A model generated the notes under the pieces. That model ran no database searches. It saw only the letters and a program-made list of their open reading frames with translations, and was not told where the DNA came from. The position numbers were made by a program, and so were the translations under genes. Shown here in pieces: positions 44,581-54,709 of a DNA stretch of 64,000 bases. Each line of letters opens with the position of its first letter. Positions within the stretch are counted from its first letter, which is position 1. Source of the DNA: Leptospira mtsangambouensis (GTDB lineage Bacteria; Spirochaetota; Leptospiria; Leptospirales; Leptospiraceae). Where the stretch lies: assembly GCF_004770475.1 (NCBI RefSeq), contig NZ_RQHK01000002.1:784001-848000 (forward strand). The letters run 5' to 3'.

Positions 44581-45065
44581 GTTTTTATGATACATTAAAT
44601 TCAAAAATTGTTTCTTTCGATCAAATTGAATCCAAAAGAAAGGCTTTGGAAGGGAAACGAATTGTATTTACCAATGGGTGTTTTGATATTTTGCACCCTG
44701 GTCATGTGAGTTATTTGGCCCAAGCAAGGGATTTAGGGGATTTGTTATGGATTGGGGTCAATGAAGATGCAAGTGTTAGGCGACTTAAAGGAGAATCTCG
44801 ACCAGTCAATTCTTGTGAAGATAGAATGTTTGTGCTTGCAGGACTCTCGTCAGTAGACTTTGTTTCTTCTTTTGCAGAAGATACGCCACTAGAAATTTTG
44901 AAAAAAGTAAAACCATCCATTCACTCCAAAGGTGGGGACTACCAAGTGGAAACCCTTCCGGAATACCAAATTTTAAAAGAGATGGGAGCGGATATTCAAA
45001 TTTTGCCTTTTGTCTCAGGAAAATCGACAACCAAGATTTTAGAAAAAGCCAAATCTCCTTCCTAA
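44577..45065 (+). CDS. hldC: D-glycero-β-D-manno-heptose-1-phosphate adenylyltransferase
   Basis: 162 aa. Nucleotidyltransferase fold with TNGCFDILHPGHVSYL (HxGH motif), then ARDLGDLLWIGVNEDASVRRLKG and RPVNSCEDRMFVLAGL. This is the second half of HldE, making ADP-D-glycero-β-D-manno-heptose. It overlaps hldA by 4 nt (ATGA). The phosphatase step (gmhB) and the epimerase (hldD) are not in the window, and gmhA is 24 kb away. The set implies an LPS core with heptose. Confidence 0.93.
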   Translation: MSFYDTLNSKIVSFDQIESKRKALEGKRIVFTNGCFDILHPGHVSYLAQARDLGDLLWIGVNEDASVRRLKGESRPVNSCEDRMFVLAGLSSVDFVSSFAEDTPLEILKKVKPSIHSKGGDYQVETLPEYQILKEMGADIQILPFVSGKSTTKILEKAKSPS

Positions 45066-45128
45066 ACGTATTGATTTTGGACCCAAATCCCGCCACTCTG
45101 TAAAAAACATTCTTTTTTGAGGTCCATT

Positions 45129-46751
45129 TTGTCCAAGACCAGATATATTTTTATTACCGGTGGCGTTTCCTCTTCTTTAGGAAAAGGGGTTACCGTTGCA
45201 GCTCTCGGTTGTTTGTTAGAAGCCAGGGGTTATACCGTCTCTTTACAAAAAATGGATCCCTATATCAACATTGACCCAGGTACGATGAGTCCGTACCAAC
45301 ATGGGGAAGTGTATGTGACGGAAGACGGAGCAGAAACAGATTTAGATTTAGGATATTACGAAAGATTTACAAAATCTAAATTTTCCAGAAAAAATTCCGT
45401 ATCCACAGGCCAAATTTATCACGCGGTGATTGAAAGGGAAAGGAAAGGTGATTATTTAGGAAGAACCGTACAGGTTGTACCTCATATCACTAATGAAATT
45501 CGAAACCGAATTTATAACTTAACACGAGACCAAGAAACGGATTTTGTGATTGTAGAAATCGGGGGAACTGTTGGTGACATTGAATCAGTTCCATTTCTCG
45601 AAGCCATCAGGCAAATGCGTTATGAACATGGAGCAAGCCAAGTATTGTTTTTGCATTTAACTCTTGTTCCTACCATTACGGCAGCGGGCGAAGCAAAAAC
45701 GAAACCAACACAACACTCGGTAAAAGAACTTCTAGCTCTTGGAATCCAACCAGACATTTTAATTTGCCGTATTAATAAACCAATGTCCAAAGAGATGAAA
45801 AATAAAATTTCTCTCTTTTGTAACGTAAAAGAACAAAATGTAATCTCTGCAGTTGATATTGATACTTCCATTTATGAAATCCCTCTTATGTATCGGGAAG
45901 ATAAATTAGATGAAGTGGTTTTAAATGCTCTTGGTATGGATCTCCGAAAACTGAATTTTTCCCAGTGGGAAAATATGGTCAAAAAGATTCGAAATACAAA
46001 AAAGACCGTAAAAGTGGCGTTAATTGGAAAGTATATTTCATTACAAGATGCGTATCGTTCTGTTTATGAATCTCTTGCTCACGGTGGGATTGCCAATGAC
46101 GTAGAAGTAAACGTTGTTAAAATCAATCCAGAAGATATTGATTTTAAAAATATCAAAGAACTACTCAAAGGTGTTCATGGTGTTTTGGTTCCTGGTGGAT
46201 TTGGTGAACGTGGGATTGAAGGAAAAATTGCTGCGATTCATTATGCAAGAACCAAACAAATTCCTTTTTTCGGAATTTGCCTTGGGATGCAATGTGCAGT
46301 GATCGAATTTGCAAGAAATGTTCTCGGTTTCAAAGATGCAAACTCTACAGAATTTAAACCCAATGTAGAATACCCAGTGATTTCAATGATTGAAGAACAA
46401 AAAGAAATCGAAAGAATGGGCGGAACCATGCGTCTGGGTGCATACCCTTGTATCGTCAAAAAGGGGAGTCTTGCTTATTCGGAATACAAAGCAGAACGTA
46501 TTTCCGAAAGACATAGACATCGCTTCGAATTCACTTTGCGTTATAAAGATGATTTTGAGAAAAAAGGAATGAATTTAGCGGGTTTTTCGCCTGATGGAAG
46601 TTTGGCGGAAATTGTAGAAGTGGCAAACCATCCTTGGTTTGTTGGCGTTCAGTTCCATCCAGAATTTCAATCCAAACCAACTGACCCACATCCACTGTTT
46701 GCTGGGTTCATTCGAGCAGCATCCAAATTAGCTAAAAAAACGGAGGATTAA
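45129..46751 (+). CDS. pyrG: CTP synthase
   Basis: 540 aa from TTG 45129, chosen because it gives the canonical N-terminus (SKTRYIFITGGVSSSLGKG) and GAGG lies 6-7 nt upstream; TTG 45117 would add four residues. The amidotransferase nucleophile is in FGICLGMQCAVIEFARN and the C-terminal triad in GVQFHPEFQSKP. It makes CTP from UTP, glutamine and ATP. It stands 1 nt before kdsA; CTP is used by CMP-Kdo synthetase, which fits with kdsA next to it. The pyrG-kdsA pairing is also common in Proteobacteria. Confidence 0.96.
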   Translation: MSKTRYIFITGGVSSSLGKGVTVAALGCLLEARGYTVSLQKMDPYINIDPGTMSPYQHGEVYVTEDGAETDLDLGYYERFTKSKFSRKNSVSTGQIYHAVIERERKGDYLGRTVQVVPHITNEIRNRIYNLTRDQETDFVIVEIGGTVGDIESVPFLEAIRQMRYEHGASQVLFLHLTLVPTITAAGEAKTKPTQHSVKELLALGIQPDILICRINKPMSKEMKNKISLFCNVKEQNVISAVDIDTSIYEIPLMYREDKLDEVVLNALGMDLRKLNFSQWENMVKKIRNTKKTVKVALIGKYISLQDAYRSVYESLAHGGIANDVEVNVVKINPEDIDFKNIKELLKGVHGVLVPGGFGERGIEGKIAAIHYARTKQIPFFGICLGMQCAVIEFARNVLGFKDANSTEFKPNVEYPVISMIEEQKEIERMGGTMRLGAYPCIVKKGSLAYSEYKAERISERHRHRFEFTLRYKDDFEKKGMNLAGFSPDGSLAEIVEVANHPWFVGVQFHPEFQSKPTDPHPLFAGFIRAASKLAKKTED

Positions 46752-46752
46752 G

Positions 46753-47598
46753 ATGTACGATTTAATTGAAGAAAGAGAATTTTTCGGTAAAAAAATCGGG
46801 GGTCGAAATCCCTTTTTCCTAATTTCCGGACCATGTGTGATGGAAAACAAAGACTTACTCGATAGAGTTTGTGGCGAGATGAAAGCCATTTGTGATGATT
46901 TGGGAATCGTTTATATTTTTAAATCTTCGTTTGATAAAGCCAACAGGTCTTCTATTAATTCTTACAGGGGACCTGGTTTGGAAGAAGGAAGAAAACTTTT
47001 AGATTTTATCAAAAACAAATACAATGTTCCTGTCCTCACAGACATTCATGAAACCATCCAAGTAGACCCTTTAAAAGACACCGTTGATATCTTTCAAATT
47101 CCAGCTTTCCTTAGCCGCCAAACAGATCTCATTGCAAAGGCAGCAGAAACTGGCAAATGGGTGAATGTCAAAAAAGGCCAATTTATGGCACCGGATGACA
47201 CCCGTCATATCAAAACAAAAATCCAAGAGTCAGGATCTGAAAAGTATATGGTAACCGAAAGGGGAGCTAGTTTCGGATATGGAAATCTAGTGTTTGACTT
47301 ACGTGGAATTCCTATGATGCACAAACATGGAATTCCGATTGTATTTGATGCCACCCATTCCGCACAACTTCCGGGTGCTGCTGGAAATATTACCGGTGGG
47401 GTTCGTGAATTCATCCCTCATATGGTGCGTGGTGCAGTATCTGTTGGTGTGGAAGGACTTTTTATGGAAGTACATCCAGATCCGGAAAAGGCACTTTCTG
47501 ATGCCACCACTCAGTTTCCACTAGCAAAGGCAAAAAATCTTTTAACACAACTTCTCGAACTTGATCGTTTGGTTAAAACCAAGTTTTTAGAGGCCTAA
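46753..47598 (+). CDS. kdsA: 3-deoxy-8-phosphooctulonate synthase
   Basis: 281 aa, standard length. NeuB-like barrel with FLISGPCVMENKDLL, FKSSFDKANRSS, TDIHETIQVDPL, FLSRQTDLIAKAAET and VFDATHSAQLPGAAG. It condenses PEP with arabinose-5-phosphate to Kdo-8-phosphate. It begins 1 nt after pyrG and is followed after 10 nt by lptC, so Kdo synthesis is linked to LPS export. The Cys in GPCVME and a His-containing DIHE site are compatible with either metal-dependent or metal-independent forms, which I cannot tell apart. Confidence 0.96.
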   Translation: MYDLIEEREFFGKKIGGRNPFFLISGPCVMENKDLLDRVCGEMKAICDDLGIVYIFKSSFDKANRSSINSYRGPGLEEGRKLLDFIKNKYNVPVLTDIHETIQVDPLKDTVDIFQIPAFLSRQTDLIAKAAETGKWVNVKKGQFMAPDDTRHIKTKIQESGSEKYMVTERGASFGYGNLVFDLRGIPMMHKHGIPIVFDATHSAQLPGAAGNITGGVREFIPHMVRGAVSVGVEGLFMEVHPDPEKALSDATTQFPLAKAKNLLTQLLELDRLVKTKFLEA

Positions 47599-47608
47599 AG
47601 CAACTTCT

Positions 47609-48154
47609 ATGATGCGAAGGATGTTGATTTCCATTTTTCTTTTGGCAATGATCAATTGTAAAGATAAGGAATACCTTCGCATTGAAGTGGAAAGAGAATC
47701 TGGTTCTATGGTTTCTATGCGTCATTTTTCACGTTCTTCTTATAAAGATTCTGGGGAATTGGAGTGGAAACTAAAAGGCGAAGAGTCTTATATTTTTCCA
47801 AAAGAAAATAAAACCATCATTTACGGTTTCGAATTCAAACAGTATGAAAAGGGAAATGCCACTTCAGCAATGACTGGAGATCGCGGTGAGATCAATCACT
47901 CAACAAAAACAGTGGTCTTAAGTGGAAAGGTGAGACTTAAAACCAATGATGGGAAATTTATAGAATCAGAATCCTTAACATACAATTTGGATGAAAAAAC
48001 TTTATCTTCAGAAGAAGACGTTTTGGTATATTCCGATGGGACAACCATTCGAGGAAAGGGACTTCGTGCAGACAAAGGACTGAATAAATTTACCATCATC
48101 CAACCCAAAGCAGTGACTGTGGGTGGGAGTAACCCGCTGAAGGAAAAACAATGA
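47609..48154 (+). CDS. lptC: LPS export protein LptC, lipoprotein-type
   Basis: 181 aa. The N-terminus MMRRMLISIFLLAMINCKDKEY looks like a lipobox ending in Cys rather than the uncleaved membrane helix of enterobacterial LptC. The mature β-jellyroll has repeats (SYIFPKENKTIIYGFEF, GNATSAMTGDRGEINHSTKTVVLSGKVRL, GKFIESESLTYNLDEKTLSSEED) characteristic of the LptC/OstA family. It bridges the LptB2FG pump to LptA. It overlaps lptA by 4 nt. Identity rests on domain repeats plus gene order. Confidence 0.85.
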   Translation: MMRRMLISIFLLAMINCKDKEYLRIEVERESGSMVSMRHFSRSSYKDSGELEWKLKGEESYIFPKENKTIIYGFEFKQYEKGNATSAMTGDRGEINHSTKTVVLSGKVRLKTNDGKFIESESLTYNLDEKTLSSEEDVLVYSDGTTIRGKGLRADKGLNKFTIIQPKAVTVGGSNPLKEKQ

Positions 48155-49488
48155 AAAAGGTAATTCTATTTTTATGTTTTTCTATTTCTATACTTTCTGC
48201 AAATCCTTCGCCAATACCTGTGTTATACGGTTCAGAAGATCTTTTGAAAAAAGAAGATTCAATCCTATCTCCTGATAAGAAAAAAGATAAAAAGGACAAG
48301 ATCCCTGTTATTTGGGGAGGAAGCAGCCTAACTCAGGAAGAGAGAACCATTAATGGAATACCCATGAAAGTCTTTATTCTAGGTGGTGGTGCTTATATTA
48401 TGCATAAAACCATCAAACTGAGTGCTCGCGAAATTGAAATCATTGGTGAAGATGCTCTCATCGGGAATTTAAAAGGTCAGGTGGTTGTGGAAGACTTTCA
48501 AAATGGAGTCACCTTGACAGCTACCAAAGGGATTTATAATAAAATAGGCGGAACGGTAAGTTTGGAAAACAACCCCGTGCTTGTGCAGAAAAAAGATGGA
48601 AAGGTCGTTAAAATCCAATGCCAATCCATAGTTCGTTACTTAGAAGAAGCCAAAACAAATTTAGCTGGTAAGGTAGTGGTGACTTCTGATGAATTCCAAG
48701 TTTTTGGTGAAGATGCTGTATTCTCCGAAAAAGAGGATCGGATAGATTTGGCTGGGGAACCGTTCCTCTTTTCAGAAAATCGTTTTTTAATTGGCCAAAC
48801 TCTTTCTTATTTCGTGAAAGAAGGAAGCATTCAATTGGATGGAGATGCAACCATCTACCAAGTATCTTATGAAAATAAAAAAGATAAAGAGAAAGATACA
48901 ACAACAAAAGAACGTGTTGTCACTTTGTTTACCGGTAAAACGTTAACTCACAAAAATAAAGGCAAAGATACTCTAACTTCTATGAGTGGAGATGCCTTTA
49001 TGTATCGGAAAAGTTCTGAGTTTAAAGCCAATCTTTTAGAAAGTCGTCGAAACAATAAAGATATCAAAGCAACAGGAAACGTCAGTTATTTAGATCGCGA
49101 AAACGCTTATCGTATGGAAGGTGGATTCTTATCCTATGATAAAGAGAAAGGATATTCTTATCTAACAGAATCCCCCCAAATTGTTTTTTTGGACAAAAAA
49201 GAATTAAAAGAACGGGGAAAGTTAACCGCTGTATTTTTGGAAAGGTTTGATGAGCGGTTTGAAACAGTGGCAAGAGGAAATGTGGAAGTAGAAACACAAA
49301 CTGCCACCGCTACTGGAGAATATGCAACGTATTTTGAAAAACGAGATGAACTGGTTCTAGAAGGAAATCCGACTCTGGTAAAGGACAATACAAAGGTCTC
49401 TGCAGGAAAGATCATTCTCTTTCCTAAATCGGACAAAGCTTATCTGACAGATGGGCTGAAGGTAATACCGAATGGCGAAAAAAAGTAA
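48151..49488 (+). CDS. lptA: LptA/OstA-like periplasmic LPS transport protein, long form
   Basis: 445 aa; typical LptA is about 180. A signal peptide ([18 protein letters not shown]) precedes repeated OstA-like strands: [74 protein letters not shown] and later [32 protein letters not shown] and a last copy before [11 protein letters not shown]. The repeat count suggests at least two LptA-sized modules in one chain. It should form a bridge for LPS between membranes. Cotranslated with lptC and overlapping lptB by 17 nt. Confidence 0.85.
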   Translation: MKKVILFLCFSISILSANPSPIPVLYGSEDLLKKEDSILSPDKKKDKKDKIPVIWGGSSLTQEERTINGIPMKVFILGGGAYIMHKTIKLSAREIEIIGEDALIGNLKGQVVVEDFQNGVTLTATKGIYNKIGGTVSLENNPVLVQKKDGKVVKIQCQSIVRYLEEAKTNLAGKVVVTSDEFQVFGEDAVFSEKEDRIDLAGEPFLFSENRFLIGQTLSYFVKEGSIQLDGDATIYQVSYENKKDKEKDTTTKERVVTLFTGKTLTHKNKGKDTLTSMSGDAFMYRKSSEFKANLLESRRNNKDIKATGNVSYLDRENAYRMEGGFLSYDKEKGYSYLTESPQIVFLDKKELKERGKLTAVFLERFDERFETVARGNVEVETQTATATGEYATYFEKRDELVLEGNPTLVKDNTKVSAGKIILFPKSDKAYLTDGLKVIPNGEKK

Positions 49489-50251
49489 AACTCAAACACA
49501 AACGCAGAAACAAGAAATTGATTCGAATGTAAAAACATTCCGGATGGAAAATCTTGTTAAAATATATAACAAACGAAAAGTAGTTGATGGCGTTAGTTTT
49601 TATATTCGAAAAGGGGAAATTGTTGGACTTCTCGGTCCCAATGGTGCCGGAAAAACTACAAGCTTCTATATGAGTGTTGGTTTTGTCACTCCTGATGAAG
49701 GCCATGTTTTTATTGATAATGAAGACCTAACAAAAGCTCCCATGCATATTCGAGCCAGAATGGGTGTTGGTTATTTGGCACAAGAAGCAAGTATTTTCCG
49801 TAAACTAACCGTTGCTGAAAACTTAGAAGCTATTTTAGAAACGATGAATCTTCCTGGGGATGAAATCATTCGTCGCCGGGATGAACTCCTAATGGAGTTA
49901 CAAATCATGCGAGTTGCCAACCAAAAAGGTTACACTTTGTCCGGTGGTGAAAGAAGACGTTGTGAAATTGCACGTGCACTTGTAACAAATCCCGATTTCA
50001 TTCTTTTGGATGAACCTTTTGCTGGTGTGGATCCGATTGCGGTGAAAGATATCCAAAATGTCATCCAATCATTAAAGGACCGTGGTCTTGGAATTTTAAT
50101 CACTGACCATAACGTAAGAGAAACATTAAAAATTACGGACAGAGCCTATATCATGTACAGTGGTCGAATTCTCATTTCCGGAACAGCAGATGACTTAATT
50201 AGTGATCCAGAAACCAGACGAATTTATTTGGGTGAGGATTTTAAACTATAA
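49472..50251 (+). CDS. lptB: LPS export ABC transporter ATP-binding protein
   Basis: 259 aa, with about 20 extra residues at the N-terminus relative to E. coli LptB. Walker A is [20 protein letters not shown], the signature [15 protein letters not shown], Walker [20 protein letters not shown] and the switch His in ITDHNVRET. These are characteristic LptB sequences. It powers LPS extraction with LptF and LptG, which are not in this window. It is followed at once by rpoN (50252), with no gap. Confidence 0.96.
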   Translation: MAKKSKTQTQTQKQEIDSNVKTFRMENLVKIYNKRKVVDGVSFYIRKGEIVGLLGPNGAGKTTSFYMSVGFVTPDEGHVFIDNEDLTKAPMHIRARMGVGYLAQEASIFRKLTVAENLEAILETMNLPGDEIIRRRDELLMELQIMRVANQKGYTLSGGERRRCEIARALVTNPDFILLDEPFAGVDPIAVKDIQNVIQSLKDRGLGILITDHNVRETLKITDRAYIMYSGRILISGTADDLISDPETRRIYLGEDFKL

Positions 50252-51673
50252 ATGAAACTCGGGGCTTCACTTTCACAACGCCAAACGCAGAAATTGGTGA
50301 TGACCCAGGACTTACGTCAGTCCATTGAACTGTTATCTTTATCCACGTTAGAACTTTCTGATAAAATCCAAAACGAACTTTTGGAAAATCCATTGTTGGA
50401 TGAGGTCGGTGTAGATGAAAAAACTAAAATGCCGGAACTCTTTTCAATCGATGAAGTAAAACGATTAGAAAAATTAAATCATGAAAAAAGTACCGATGTC
50501 AATTGGCAAGATTCTTATTCTTTAGAAGGCCCACGGACGTATGATACAGAAGCAAGTGATAGAAATCAAAAATACATCGAATCCTCCACTCGTGGAGAAA
50601 CATTAGAAGAACATTTATTAAATCAATTAAGGCTTATCAAACTTACCAAATTAGAATTTGAGATTGGCGAAGTCCTTATTAGTATGATTGACGATAAGGG
50701 TTTTATTACCGATGACTTGGCTATTGTTTCAAAAGAAATGGGATACCCTGAAACAAAAGTTCGGCGGGTATTACAAGTTATCAATGAACTGGATCCCATC
50801 GGGATTGGCGCGAAGGATATGCAAGAGACCCTCCTCATCCAGGGGAAAATTCTTTTTCCAGATAATATTCTTTTGCACCAATTGATTGGAGAGTTTTTAT
50901 CAGATCTAGAAAAAGTTGATTATAAAAAAATTGCAAAAAACCTTAAAATTACGGAAGAAGAGATCCTCATTTTAGCAAGGTTAATCAAAAAATTAGAACC
51001 ATACCCTGCCACAACATACCAGGGAAGAAAAATAGATTATGTTGTTGCTGATGTAGTTGTCAAAGCAGTTGGAAATGAGTTTAATATATTCATTAACGAT
51101 GAGTGGTTACCAAAACTTTCGATTCAAGAAGAATACAAAGAACTTTTAAATCAAAAACTGCCTCCTAAAGAAAAGGAATATTTTCAAACAAAATATAGCT
51201 CAGCTCAGTGGCTAATACGATCCATCCAACAAAGAAGACAGACTTTGCAACGTGTGGTGAGTTGTATCATCGATTTTCAGGTGGATTTTTTTCGAGGTGG
51301 GATCGGGTTTATCAAACCACTTACCTTAAAGGAAGTAGCAGAAAAACTCAATTTACACGAATCTACAATTTCTCGCATAACAACAAATAAATACATTCAA
51401 ACCACTTGGGGGATTTTTGAACTCAAATGGTTTTTCTCCTCTGGGGTGAAGTCTGCAGAAGGAGGAAAGGAAAGTTCCAAAAAAATTCATGAAATCATTC
51501 GTAATTTGGTAAAAGATGAGGATGAAAACAATCCTTTGTCGGACCAAGATATCGTTGAGCTCATGGAGAAAAAAGGAATTGAAATTGCTCGTCGAACAGT
51601 TGCAAAGTATAGAAAGGTCCTCAGAATCCTTCCTTCCAACGAAAGAAAAAGGATCAGTTCTTTAAAGGGGTAA
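50252..51673 (+). CDS. rpoN: RNA polymerase sigma-54 factor
   Basis: 473 aa, standard length. Region I binds activators and is Gln/Leu-rich (SQRQTQKLVMTQDLRQSIELLSL), then a core-binding domain and a C-terminal DNA-binding part with the RpoN box ARRTVAKYR. It directs transcription from -24/-12 promoters and needs an AAA+ activator. It abuts lptB directly. The only NtrC-family regulator in the window (54709) lacks a normal GAFTGA loop, so its activator is probably elsewhere. Confidence 0.97.
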   Translation: MKLGASLSQRQTQKLVMTQDLRQSIELLSLSTLELSDKIQNELLENPLLDEVGVDEKTKMPELFSIDEVKRLEKLNHEKSTDVNWQDSYSLEGPRTYDTEASDRNQKYIESSTRGETLEEHLLNQLRLIKLTKLEFEIGEVLISMIDDKGFITDDLAIVSKEMGYPETKVRRVLQVINELDPIGIGAKDMQETLLIQGKILFPDNILLHQLIGEFLSDLEKVDYKKIAKNLKITEEEILILARLIKKLEPYPATTYQGRKIDYVVADVVVKAVGNEFNIFINDEWLPKLSIQEEYKELLNQKLPPKEKEYFQTKYSSAQWLIRSIQQRRQTLQRVVSCIIDFQVDFFRGGIGFIKPLTLKEVAEKLNLHESTISRITTNKYIQTTWGIFELKWFFSSGVKSAEGGKESSKKIHEIIRNLVKDEDENNPLSDQDIVELMEKKGIEIARRTVAKYRKVLRILPSNERKRISSLKG

Positions 51674-51677
51674 TCCA

Positions 51678-52646
51678 ATGCCAGTTCCAGGGATCACGGT
51701 TGATACAATTCTTAGAGATCATGAAGACCTTCAATTGGTTTTAGTGACTGGTGAAGCTGGACTTTCCAATCGGATCAATAATGCTGAAATCAATCGACCA
51801 GGACTTTCTCTTACTGGATTTTTTGACTTTTTTGCCAATGATCGTATCCAGATTTTGGGGAAAGGAGAATGGGCCTATCTCAATTCTCTCGCAGAAGATA
51901 AACTCCACGAAATTACAGAGAAGTTTTTTGAATTTCATTTGAATTGTATCATTTATACACATGGTAATGAACCACAAGTTCCGTTTGTAGAAAGAGCAAA
52001 GGCCAAAGGGATTCCTCTTTTTAAAACAGAAATTGCCACTCATAGATTCATCACACTGATATCTCAAATTTTAGATCGTGCTCTTGCACCCCGTACGATG
52101 CGTCATGGTGTTCTCATTGAAGTATTTGGAATTGGGACTTTGCTTACAGGTCGCTCTGGTGTAGGAAAAAGTGAAACTGCTTTGGAGTTGATTGAAAGAG
52201 GTCACAGACTTGTTGCGGACGATATGGTGGAGATTCGTCGCCTAAGTGAAAGTTATTTGATAGGATCTTGTTCTGATTTACTGCGTCACCATATGGAAAT
52301 TCGAGGTTTGGGAATTCTGAACATCAAAGATCTATTTGGTGTCGGATCTGTCAGAGACCACAAATTAATTGAACTCATTATCAATTTAAAAGAATGGGAA
52401 GAACAAACTTCCGGTGAATACGAAAGGACCGGAATCGAACAAAGTATGGAAGAGATCCTTGGTGTTTCTGTTCCATACATTGAAATTCCAGTGAAACCAG
52501 GCCGTAATATCCCTATCATTGTTGAAACAGCAGCGATGAACCAACGTTTGCGTAAAATGGGGAAAAATAGTGCTAAAGAATTTTCTAATAAACTAAATAC
52601 ATATATCCAACAGAGTTCCATTGAAACAAATCCAATTAAAGATTAG
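51678..52646 (+). CDS. hprK: HPr kinase/phosphorylase
   Basis: 322 aa. The C-terminal catalytic domain has the P-loop LLTGRSGVGKSETALELI, HRLVADDMVEI and the signature EIRGLGILNIKDLFG, then a PVKPGRNIPIIVETAAMN block. The N-terminal DRTGG-like domain is present. It phosphorylates and dephosphorylates HPr at the regulatory serine. It starts 4 nt after rpoN and overlaps ptsH by 26 nt, so kinase and substrate are made together. In spirochaetes, as in Proteobacteria, this pair probably links carbon status to gene control rather than sugar uptake. Confidence 0.95.
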   Translation: MPVPGITVDTILRDHEDLQLVLVTGEAGLSNRINNAEINRPGLSLTGFFDFFANDRIQILGKGEWAYLNSLAEDKLHEITEKFFEFHLNCIIYTHGNEPQVPFVERAKAKGIPLFKTEIATHRFITLISQILDRALAPRTMRHGVLIEVFGIGTLLTGRSGVGKSETALELIERGHRLVADDMVEIRRLSESYLIGSCSDLLRHHMEIRGLGILNIKDLFGVGSVRDHKLIELIINLKEWEEQTSGEYERTGIEQSMEEILGVSVPYIEIPVKPGRNIPIIVETAAMNQRLRKMGKNSAKEFSNKLNTYIQQSSIETNPIKD

Positions 52647-52896
52647 AGAAGATAGTTCCGGGCTTCATGCAAGGCCAGCCTCTTTGTTTGTAAAGATGGC
52701 TGCAAGTTTCCCTTGTGAGATTTTTGTCATAAAAGATGACATTGAAGTCAATGGGAAATCCATTATGGGTCTTATGATGTTAGCTCTTGGACCCGGTTCT
52801 ATTTTTTTTGTCAAAGCAGATGGAAAAGGAGAAGAGGAGGCACTTCTTGCTTTAGAAACTTTGGTTGGTCGAAATTTTGAAGCCAATGCCACTTAG
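52621..52896 (+). CDS. ptsH: Phosphocarrier protein HPr
   Basis: 91 aa from TTG 52621. The EI-phosphorylated His16 lies in SGLHARPASLFVK and the HprK-targeted Ser47 in VNGKSIMGLMML. Both sites are intact, so it can be controlled by the HprK made from the overlapping gene. No enzyme I or IIA gene is in this window. Its end overlaps the histidine-kinase gene by 11 nt. Confidence 0.94.
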   Translation: MKQIQLKIREDSSGLHARPASLFVKMAASFPCEIFVIKDDIEVNGKSIMGLMMLALGPGSIFFVKADGKGEEEALLALETLVGRNFEANAT

Positions 52897-54709
52897 ATTT
52901 TTTAAAATACTTCCAAGATTATCTGATGAAAATCGTTATTATCTTCGCGATATATTTATCTTTTTTTTGACGATAGTTGTATCTGTTGTTTTTTCTGAGT
53001 TTGTTTTTTTTCGCCAAGAAGAAGACATTTCTTTTTTTTCAAAGTTGGATACTTATGTATTCATCCTAATTCCATTTTTTGTACTTTCACTAATACTTAG
53101 TTATGTTTATCGCAATCGCCGTAACCGAGAGACTGGAAAAATTAGAAGTTCCATTCGTTACCGGCTAACGCTTGCTTTTCTGTTTGTTGCCCTGATTCCA
53201 TCATTGCCAATTTTTATTCTTTCTTCCAATTTAACTGGTAGGTTGATTGAAGGGTTTTATCGTGTTGATATTTCCAATGCCCTTCGTTCTGCCAATTTGA
53301 TCATACAAAATGAAGAAAAAGAAATTGAGGCAGAATTTATAAGCAAAGTTGGTATTTTACGTTCTAGGCTGAAAGGGATAAAGCCAGACGGATACTCTGT
53401 CTTCCAAAAAAGTGTGCAAAACGGATTGTTTGAGAAAAATGAGTATTATTTGGGTTTTGTTGAATCTGGGAAACTTAGTTTTGAATCTAGAAGTTTGTTT
53501 CGTAATTTCAAAGGATTGGAATTTGTAGAATCAAAACAAAACGGAATCTTTGTGAGTCGGTTGTATTTAAGCGATCGTTCTTATATCCTTTGTAAATTTT
53601 TTCTGGGGCAAGGGATGGATGTTTACGTTGGACAAAGAATCCACAAGGGTTTGGAATCAGATGTTCAGAATATTGTCAATGCAACTTCTACCTATGAAAA
53701 AGTAAGTTTATGGAAAGAAAAAATTCCTTTTAGTGTTCGGATCACCATTGCTTCCTTTTCTTTTGCGATGTTTCTCATTGCTATATTGTTTTCTTTTTTG
53801 TATGCAAGACGTATCTCTAGGCCCATCATTAATTTGGCAAACGCAACAAAAAAAGTTTCGTTAGGTGAATCTGATATTCGTTTAGAAAAAACGGAAGAAG
53901 GGGAGATGGGAATTTTGATTGATAGTTTCAATCAAATGGTCAGTGACTTAAATGCTAAGTCAGAAGAACTCATGCACACCCAAAGGATTGCCGCGTGGAA
54001 AGAAGTTGCACAGAGAATGGCCCATGAAATCAAAAATCCTCTCACTCCTATTCAACTTTCTGCACAAAGAATACAAAGAAAATTTCAAAATCCGAAATCT
54101 GAAAATTTAGAATCAGTTATATTTGATGCGACAGATACAATCATTGGTCAAGTGCGTGTTCTCGAACATCTTGTCAAAGAATTTAGCGAATTTGCAAGAA
54201 TGCCGGTTCCTGTACTCATTAATCAAAAACTAAATCCCATTTTGGAAGAGGCAGTTGCCCTTTTTAAAGACACTACCGATATTGAGTTTGAATTAAAATT
54301 TGCTGAAAATCTGCCTGAGGTATTTCTCGACAAACGATTGTTTCTTGGTGTTATCAATAACTTAATTAAAAATGCTGTTGAGGCTATTCAATCAGCAGAA
54401 AACCCCAAAGAGGAAATGGATATTTTAAGCCTGAAACGGAAAAAAATTCGAATCATGTCAAAATTACAAAAGAAAGCACTTCGCAAATCCATTGTAATTG
54501 AAATTGATGATTCGGGACCTGGTTTAAAACAAGAATGGAAAGAAAAAGTATTTGAACCTTATTTTTCTACAAAAGAAAATCATGGATCAGGGATTGGTCT
54601 TGCCATAGTTCAAAAAACTATTATTGATCACCACGGACACATTGTTGTCGAAGATTCTAAGTTAGGTGGTTGTAAATTTAGAATCGAACTTCCTTTGGAT
54701 AGTCACTGA
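52886..54709 (+). CDS. NtrY-like sensor histidine kinase
   Basis: 607 aa from ATG 52886. Two N-terminal helices (DIFIFFLTIVVSVVFSEFVFF, YVFILIPFFVLSLILSYVY), a further helix (LTLAFLFVALIPSLPIFIL), an extracytoplasmic or PAS-like stretch of about 170 residues, another helix (SFSFAMFLIAILFSFLY) and a HAMP segment. The phospho-acceptor His is in MAHEIKNPLTPIQLSAQR, and the ATPase has NNLIKNAVEAI, DDSGPGLK and GSGIGLAIVQK. The overall plan is that of NtrY. The response regulator gene overlaps by 1 nt (TGATG). Confidence 0.88.
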   Translation: MPLRFFKILPRLSDENRYYLRDIFIFFLTIVVSVVFSEFVFFRQEEDISFFSKLDTYVFILIPFFVLSLILSYVYRNRRNRETGKIRSSIRYRLTLAFLFVALIPSLPIFILSSNLTGRLIEGFYRVDISNALRSANLIIQNEEKEIEAEFISKVGILRSRLKGIKPDGYSVFQKSVQNGLFEKNEYYLGFVESGKLSFESRSLFRNFKGLEFVESKQNGIFVSRLYLSDRSYILCKFFLGQGMDVYVGQRIHKGLESDVQNIVNATSTYEKVSLWKEKIPFSVRITIASFSFAMFLIAILFSFLYARRISRPIINLANATKKVSLGESDIRLEKTEEGEMGILIDSFNQMVSDLNAKSEELMHTQRIAAWKEVAQRMAHEIKNPLTPIQLSAQRIQRKFQNPKSENLESVIFDATDTIIGQVRVLEHLVKEFSEFARMPVPVLINQKLNPILEEAVALFKDTTDIEFELKFAENLPEVFLDKRLFLGVINNLIKNAVEAIQSAENPKEEMDILSLKRKKIRIMSKLQKKALRKSIVIEIDDSGPGLKQEWKEKVFEPYFSTKENHGSGIGLAIVQKTIIDHHGHIVVEDSKLGGCKFRIELPLDSH

